Source: PALSA-1006 sp964532405
GTDB taxonomy: Bacteria; Pseudomonadota; Gammaproteobacteria; Burkholderiales; Gallionellaceae
Direction of reading: 5' to 3'
Length of the DNA stretch: 18,174 nt
NCBI GenBank assembly: GCA_964532405.1
Contig: CAZHIC010000043.1
Coordinates: 1 to 18,174, forward strand
Shown: positions 14,351 through 18,174 of the stretch, piece after piece
How positions within the stretch are numbered: position 1 is the first letter of the stretch
Layout: every line of letters begins with the position of its first letter
The notes under the pieces: generated by a model
Database searches by the model: none
What the model saw: the letters and a program-made list of their open reading frames with translations, nothing else
Told to the model about the DNA's origin: nothing
Program-made: the position numbers and the translations under genes

Positions 14351-14499
14351 CACCACAGAAACACATAACCAGCGACTTGGCTGGCGTATTTGCCAGCCTT
14401 AGTCGAATGGCTAGCGGTTTCATCAGAGACACAGAGACAAACCTTAAACCCGAAACAGGTTTGGTTGGCTTTTCTCTGTGTCTCTGTGTCTCTGTGGTG
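14351..14499. repeat. Inverted repeat between thiL and nusB with a 60-bp nested insertion
   Basis: The right arm (14471-14499) is a run of CTCTGTGT words ending CTCTGTGGTG. The left arm is split: CACCACAGAAACAC (14351-14364) and AGAGACACAGAGACAAA (14425-14441). Joining these two pieces rebuilds a near-perfect complement of the right arm. The intervening 60 bp (14365-14424) therefore looks like a separate insertion. It contains the perfect hairpin GGCTGGC-GTATTT-GCCAGCC at 14379-14398 and related arms CCAGC/GGCTGG and AGCC/GGCT around it. The whole lies in the 170 bp between the nusB stop and the thiL start, in the middle of an otherwise tightly packed operon. Confidence 0.75.
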
Positions 14500-14507
14500 C
14501 AATTGTT

Positions 14508-14960
14508 TTACTTTGCGTTAACTTCAACCGCGCGCAGTTGCGCCGCCAATTTATCCAGCACGCCGTTGACGAACTTGTGGCCGTCGCTGCCGCCGAAGGT
14601 CTTCGCCAGCTCCACGCCCTCATTGATGACGACGCGATAGGGGACCTCGGGAAGATTCGCCAATTCATAAGCACCCAGCAGCAGCACCGAGAACTCGACC
14701 GGGCTGAGTTCGTTCAGCGCGCGATCCAGATGCGGCGTGATCTTGGCCTCCAGTGCTTCATGCTGGCTTACCGCGCCGCGCAACAACTGGACGAAGAAAT
14801 CTACGTCGTAACGTCCAACGCTCTTTTCGTCGCGCGTTGCTTTTTCGATCTGCGCGACATCGGTGCCGGCGATGCGCCATTGATAGAGTCCCTGCAATGC
14901 CAATTCGCGTGCGCGATGCCGCGCACTTTTGGCCGATGTGTTGCTCGTTTTTTCGTTCAT
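14508..14960 (-). CDS. nusB: Transcription antitermination factor NusB
   Basis: NusB binds the boxA RNA of rRNA operons together with NusE (ribosomal protein S10) and helps RNA polymerase pass terminators. The 150-residue protein is all-helical and shows the family pattern: RHRARELALQGLYQWRIAG near the start, a central FFVQLLRGAV block, and the C-terminal YRVVINEGVELAKTFGGSDGHKFVNGVLDKLA, which is diagnostic. The ATG overlaps the ribH stop (ATGA), so translation is probably coupled; the ribH-nusB pair is a very widespread arrangement. Downstream there is a repeat-filled gap before thiL. Confidence 0.97.
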   Translation of the reverse strand: MNEKTSNTSAKSARHRARELALQGLYQWRIAGTDVAQIEKATRDEKSVGRYDVDFFVQLLRGAVSQHEALEAKITPHLDRALNELSPVEFSVLLLGAYELANLPEVPYRVVINEGVELAKTFGGSDGHKFVNGVLDKLAAQLRAVEVNAK

Positions 14961-15409
14961 AGCACCGCTTTCAAAAGATTCGCCATTTCGATGGCGACCA
15001 GTGCCGCTTCCGCGCCCTTGACGTTGATGCGCACCCCGGCTTGTTCGTCGGTGTCGGTGGTGAGAATGGCATTGGCGATGGGCACGCTGGCATGCAATTG
15101 CACCTCGCCCACACCGCGCGCGGACTCGTTGGATACCACTTCAAAGTGATAGGTATCGCCACGGATGACCGCCCCCAAGGCGATGAGCGCATCGAACTTG
15201 TGCGTCTGCGCCATGTGTTGCAACACCAGCGGAATCTCCAATGCCCCCGGCACCGTCACCAGCATGATGTCGTCGTCAAGCACCCCTTGTTGCGTGAGCT
15301 GCGCGCGACAAGCCGCCAGCAAACCTTCGCACACGACAGTATTGAAACGGCTCTGCACGATACCGACGCGCATCCCCGTTCCGTCCAGATTTTTTTCGAT
15401 CTCTTTCAT
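14957..15409 (-). CDS. ribH: 6,7-dimethyl-8-ribityllumazine synthase
   Basis: RibH condenses 5-amino-6-ribitylaminouracil with 3,4-dihydroxy-2-butanone 4-phosphate to form lumazine, the penultimate step of riboflavin synthesis; the enzyme assembles into pentamers or 60-mers. I start at 15409 (150 residues, MKEIEKNLDG) rather than 29 codons upstream because this ATG has Shine-Dalgarno AAGGA 6 nt before it and overlaps the ribBA stop as ATGA. Motifs seen are GIVQSRFN, VPGALEIPL, and GAVIRGDTYHFE with the catalytic His88. The substrate it uses is made by the gene just upstream, so two consecutive pathway genes are coupled. Confidence 0.97.
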   Translation of the reverse strand: MKEIEKNLDGTGMRVGIVQSRFNTVVCEGLLAACRAQLTQQGVLDDDIMLVTVPGALEIPLVLQHMAQTHKFDALIALGAVIRGDTYHFEVVSNESARGVGEVQLHASVPIANAILTTDTDEQAGVRINVKGAEAALVAIEMANLLKAVL

Positions 15410-16506
15410 TTTGCATCCTTGCTTTGACAGTAACGCACCACCTCCAGGCCGAAGCCGGCCATGCTGGGCAATTTGCGCGGGGTAGCGATGAGACACATCT
15501 TGCCGACGTTAAGATCGCGCAAGATTTGCGCGCCGATTCCGTAGCTGCGCGGATCCCATTGCGCGTGTTGTGCTTCCGGCTTGGCCGCCGCACGCGCCAG
15601 CAGATTCCCCGATGTCTCCGCATGATGCATCAACACCAGCACCCCGGCGGGAACTTGGCTGATCTTCTGCAGCGCGTCATGCACGCTGGTGGAATTGGGA
15701 TAGCTCGCCTGCTCGATGAAATCCATCACGGACAAAGGTTCGTGTACACGCACCAGCGTCTCTTTCTGCGGCTGGATGTCGCCCTTTGCCAAGGCCAGAT
15801 GGGTTTGCAGCGATGTCTTGTCGGTGTAGGTGTACAAGTCGAACTCGCCGTATCCCGTCTGCACTTTGCGTTGCGCCACACGCTCAACCAGTTTTTCGTT
15901 ATGGCTGCGGTATTCAATCAGGTCGGCAATGGTGCCGATCTTCAAGCCGTGCTGCTGCGCAAACGGAATCAGATCCGGCAAACGCGCCATCTCGCCGTCA
16001 TCTTTGAGAATCTCGCAAATCACCGATGCGGGAGCCAATCCTGCCAGCTGCGCCAGATCGCAGCCCGCCTCGGTATGCCCGGCACGCACCAACACGCCGC
16101 CGTTTTGCGCGCGCAAAGGAAAGATGTGGCCGGGTTGCACGATGTCCGTCGGTTTGGCATTCTTGTCCGCAGCCACTTGCACGGTGCGCGAACGGTCTGC
16201 CGCCGAAATGCCCGTCGTTACACCGCTCGCCGCCTCTATGGACACGGTGAAATTGGTCGCCAAAGTCAGCCCGTTGTCGCGCACCATCAACGGCAAATTG
16301 ATTTGTTCGCAATGCGCCTGCGTCAGCGTCAAGCAGATCAGACCGCGCCCGTGTTTAGCCATAAAATTGATTTTTTCCGGCGTCACGAACTCGGCCGCAA
16401 ACACCAGGTCGCCTTCGTTCTCGCGGTCTTCCTCATCCACCAGCACTACCATGCGTCCGGCGCGTATCTCCGCAATGATCTCTTGTATCGGAGCAATATC
16501 AGTCAT
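15406..16506 (-). CDS. ribBA: 3,4-dihydroxy-2-butanone 4-phosphate synthase fused to a degenerate GTP cyclohydrolase II-like domain
   Basis: The N-terminal half (about residues 1-205) is a complete RibB: it converts ribulose 5-phosphate to 3,4-dihydroxy-2-butanone 4-phosphate and formate. It has the acidic metal-binding loop DEEDRENEGD (24-33) and the HTEAGCDLA block. The C-terminal half (about 210-366) starts like GTP cyclohydrolase II (YGEFDLYTYTD) but lacks the zinc-binding cysteine cluster normally in the form CLTGD...RCDCG; the place is taken by SVMDFIEQASYPNSTSVHDA. It should therefore lack cyclohydrolase activity, and a separate ribA is expected elsewhere. Such RibB-RibX-like hybrids are familiar in betaproteobacteria. 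The start has a GAGG Shine-Dalgarno sequence 8 nt upstream. It heads the operon ribBA-ribH-nusB-thiL-pgpA-nuclease. The symbol reflects common naming, not proven bifunctionality. Confidence 0.93.
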   Translation of the reverse strand: MTDIAPIQEIIAEIRAGRMVVLVDEEDRENEGDLVFAAEFVTPEKINFMAKHGRGLICLTLTQAHCEQINLPLMVRDNGLTLATNFTVSIEAASGVTTGISAADRSRTVQVAADKNAKPTDIVQPGHIFPLRAQNGGVLVRAGHTEAGCDLAQLAGLAPASVICEILKDDGEMARLPDLIPFAQQHGLKIGTIADLIEYRSHNEKLVERVAQRKVQTGYGEFDLYTYTDKTSLQTHLALAKGDIQPQKETLVRVHEPLSVMDFIEQASYPNSTSVHDALQKISQVPAGVLVLMHHAETSGNLLARAAAKPEAQHAQWDPRSYGIGAQILRDLNVGKMCLIATPRKLPSMAGFGLEVVRYCQSKDAK

Positions 16507-16529
16507 TCAAATTCCTCATTCGAGCCGAC

Positions 16530-16547
16530 ATAGCGTTAAATCGCTAT
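16530..16547. promoter_or_regulatory. Perfect 6-bp palindrome upstream of ribBA
   Basis: ATAGCG-TTAAAT-CGCTAT is a perfect inverted repeat 24 bp before the ribBA start. On the minus strand a TTGAAA hexamer (16557-16562) lies just upstream, so the palindrome would overlap a weak -10 region. It could be a regulator binding site or a small hairpin in the leader; there is no further support. Confidence 0.3.
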
Positions 16548-16668
16548 CCGGCAAATTTTCAAGGACGCAATCTTACCAGTCGTCGCCGAGTAAAGGACAT
16601 CGAATTGAGACTTGTTATGCGGGAACCCAAGCCCGATGTGACGGGGAGCGTTTTAATAGAAACTCGGT

Positions 16669-18129
16669 TTAAGGCGGAAGAGCTTCCTGAAAAGGTGGGA
16701 TAAGGCTGTTTTGGCCGGGAATAATGCGGAAATTGCGCACGGGGATGTCGCCGCGAAAAACGCTCAACGAATCGATCGCTGCCGTGGAAGTGAAATATTC
16801 ACCATAAGGGCCGACCGGGCCGCCTTCTTCCCAAACATAAAATCCATTCTTCCCTTTAAGCCCATTCGGCCAACCCCACAGATTGAACTGGCTTGGCCTT
16901 GCTATTCTTTCATCGGCCTGTACAAATACTTGTTCATTCGTGTAGTAGATGATTTCGGCACACAACGGGTGGGAAGGAGCGACAGCGAATGCCATATCGG
17001 GATATTTTTTTAATTCGGCGCCGAGCTCTCGCCAACCATAAAATGCGTTCGTCGCATCGGCGACAGCCAATTCCTTTGAAAATCGCGCAAGCGGGATTAT
17101 GCTGAACTTGGCATGAAGAGTCGCGATGGCCGAAATTAATAAACTTACAAATAAAGCGCTGCACCACAACGACCGCCGTATTTTTGAAGCACTGTCGAGA
17201 AAGTATTTTGTGAGCAGTATGCTGAAAGTGAAGTACGCAAATGCCGGCCAATTCGGGCCCGCAAGTTTCTTTACGGAAGAAAAACCAAAAAACAGGATGA
17301 TCGGAAGGGCGGTGAGGATTAAAAACAATTGCTCCTTGTTTTTCCGAAAAAGACCGGCGAAGGCCGCGTACATGCCGAGGAGCCAGACGACGGGGCCCGC
17401 GACAAAAAGCTGCCCGCCGATATATTCGGCAATTCTTCCCAACGAATAACCTTGTCCACCGAGGCCGTGGCCGAACTGAAACACAAAAGAAATCCAGTCG
17501 TGACGGCTGTTCCAGTACACAACGGGAAGAAAACACAGGAACCCGATAAGCAGAGAAAGATAGGGATAGGGAGTTTTCAACCAGCGGCGATCTTCTGTCG
17601 ATATCAGATAGATGAAAAGGCAGGGAGCCAGCAAAATGGCCGTGTATTTTGAGAGGAGCGCCAATCCGAACGCAACCCCGAACGCATACCACAACCAGGC
17701 CTTATTGCTTCGAACTGCCTGCCAGAAGATGTAGACGCTTAATGACCAGAATAGAAAAACAGGTATATCGGGCGTAATAACAATCAAGCCCAACATAGTC
17801 AGAGGGTAAACGTTAAAAAGCATAACGCTTCCCGCAGCGACCCGGATGCTGCCGAAAAGCTGCATGGAAAACCGCCACGTCAAAAAACTTACGCTTAATG
17901 AAACTATCGTTCCCGAAAGCCTTACCCACAACTCGGACTTCGAATACAGGGTGGTAAACCAAATAAAATACGCCACAAGAGGCGAATGATCGAAATAACC
18001 GGTATCGAGATGTCGCGACCACAGCCAGTAATAAGCCTCATCTGGATGGAGCTGCAACCCCGCCGACAAATACAAGCGCCAAAGCGTTAATGCCGCCACA
18101 AAAATAATCGTATTCCGCTTATTACTCAT
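16669..18129 (-). CDS. GT39/PMT-family membrane glycosyltransferase
   Basis: This 486-residue polytopic membrane protein belongs to the dolichyl-phosphate-mannose mannosyltransferase/ArnT-like group, which moves a sugar from a polyprenyl-phosphate donor to a protein, lipid or glycan on the periplasmic side. The diagnostic first-loop motif is LHPDEAYYWLWS with the catalytic Asp30-Glu31, followed by GYFDHSPLVAYF, matching the family's second conserved block (usually DHPP). Roughly ten to eleven hydrophobic segments fill residues 5-345, then a soluble periplasmic C-terminal domain of about 140 residues. The acceptor and sugar cannot be read from sequence. The region is more AT-rich than its neighbours and the gene shows no link to the rib operon 162 bp downstream, so it may be a later arrival. 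No Shine-Dalgarno sequence is evident before the ATG. Confidence 0.88.
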   Translation of the reverse strand: MSNKRNTIIFVAALTLWRLYLSAGLQLHPDEAYYWLWSRHLDTGYFDHSPLVAYFIWFTTLYSKSELWVRLSGTIVSLSVSFLTWRFSMQLFGSIRVAAGSVMLFNVYPLTMLGLIVITPDIPVFLFWSLSVYIFWQAVRSNKAWLWYAFGVAFGLALLSKYTAILLAPCLFIYLISTEDRRWLKTPYPYLSLLIGFLCFLPVVYWNSRHDWISFVFQFGHGLGGQGYSLGRIAEYIGGQLFVAGPVVWLLGMYAAFAGLFRKNKEQLFLILTALPIILFFGFSSVKKLAGPNWPAFAYFTFSILLTKYFLDSASKIRRSLWCSALFVSLLISAIATLHAKFSIIPLARFSKELAVADATNAFYGWRELGAELKKYPDMAFAVAPSHPLCAEIIYYTNEQVFVQADERIARPSQFNLWGWPNGLKGKNGFYVWEEGGPVGPYGEYFTSTAAIDSLSVFRGDIPVRNFRIIPGQNSLIPPFQEALPP

Positions 18130-18174
18130 ACGTCAGAAATATAGGCTACAGAAGGATGTTTAAAAAACGAACGT

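Noticed and set aside
14425..14499. Possible CRISPR or simple tandem repeat (ACAGAG words)
   Set aside because: The units are short, without regular unique spacers, and form the two arms of one palindrome.
15424..16533. 369-codon open frame on the plus strand
   Set aside because: It is antisense to ribBA along its full length, with no recognisable domain and a His/Arg/Gln-rich composition typical of shadow frames.
16507..16668. FMN riboswitch before ribBA
   Set aside because: The expected conserved RFN blocks are not seen on the minus strand.

Overview
The window looks like part of a draft chromosome contig from a betaproteobacterium, most likely of the Nitrosomonadales/Gallionellaceae type. 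This is inferred from the products, from the order cysS // TPR protein - L,D-transpeptidase - cyclophilin - lpxH, and from the style of intergenic repeats; no marker gene such as 16S rRNA is present. Nearly all of it is housekeeping sequence. There is no tRNA, rRNA, CRISPR array, transposase or phage gene. A run of ten Ns (13501-13510) marks an assembly gap inside thiL.

Layout, left to right. (1) 4-1449, minus: the HsdM methyltransferase subunit of a type I restriction-modification system; any hsdS or hsdR partner would lie off the left edge. (2) 1783-4966, minus: cysS and glnS, two aminoacyl-tRNA synthetases. (3) 5144-8854, plus: a secreted TPR protein, a secreted L,D-transpeptidase, a cyclophilin with both a signal peptide and an internal start, and lpxH (lipid A synthesis), which together form an envelope-related group. 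(4) 8927-11937, plus: a PAS-PAS-GGDEF-EAL c-di-GMP protein that overlaps an HDOD protein by 4 bp. (5) 12098-16506, minus: ribBA-ribH-nusB-thiL-pgpA-nuclease, a tightly packed operon with ATGA overlaps at three junctions. (6) 16669-18129, minus: a GT39-family membrane glycosyltransferase in visibly more AT-rich DNA.

The most unusual content is the small palindromic repeats. One 72-bp element made of two hairpins sits in frame inside cysS and adds 24 residues. A related element interrupts thiL at the assembly gap and is read in the same phase (both give Gly-Arg-Leu-Gly). Four other repeat types sit at gene junctions: glnS/cysS, cyclophilin/lpxH, HDOD/nuclease (31-bp arms, 29 of 31 matching) and thiL/nusB. 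In the last, one arm is split by a 60-bp element that carries its own hairpins. The window is therefore an ordinary gene neighbourhood heavily colonised by non-autonomous palindromic elements, at least two of them inside essential genes. A second point of interest is the TPR protein/L,D-transpeptidase pair, which share a similar NTF2-like C-terminal domain and look like partners in peptidoglycan remodelling.
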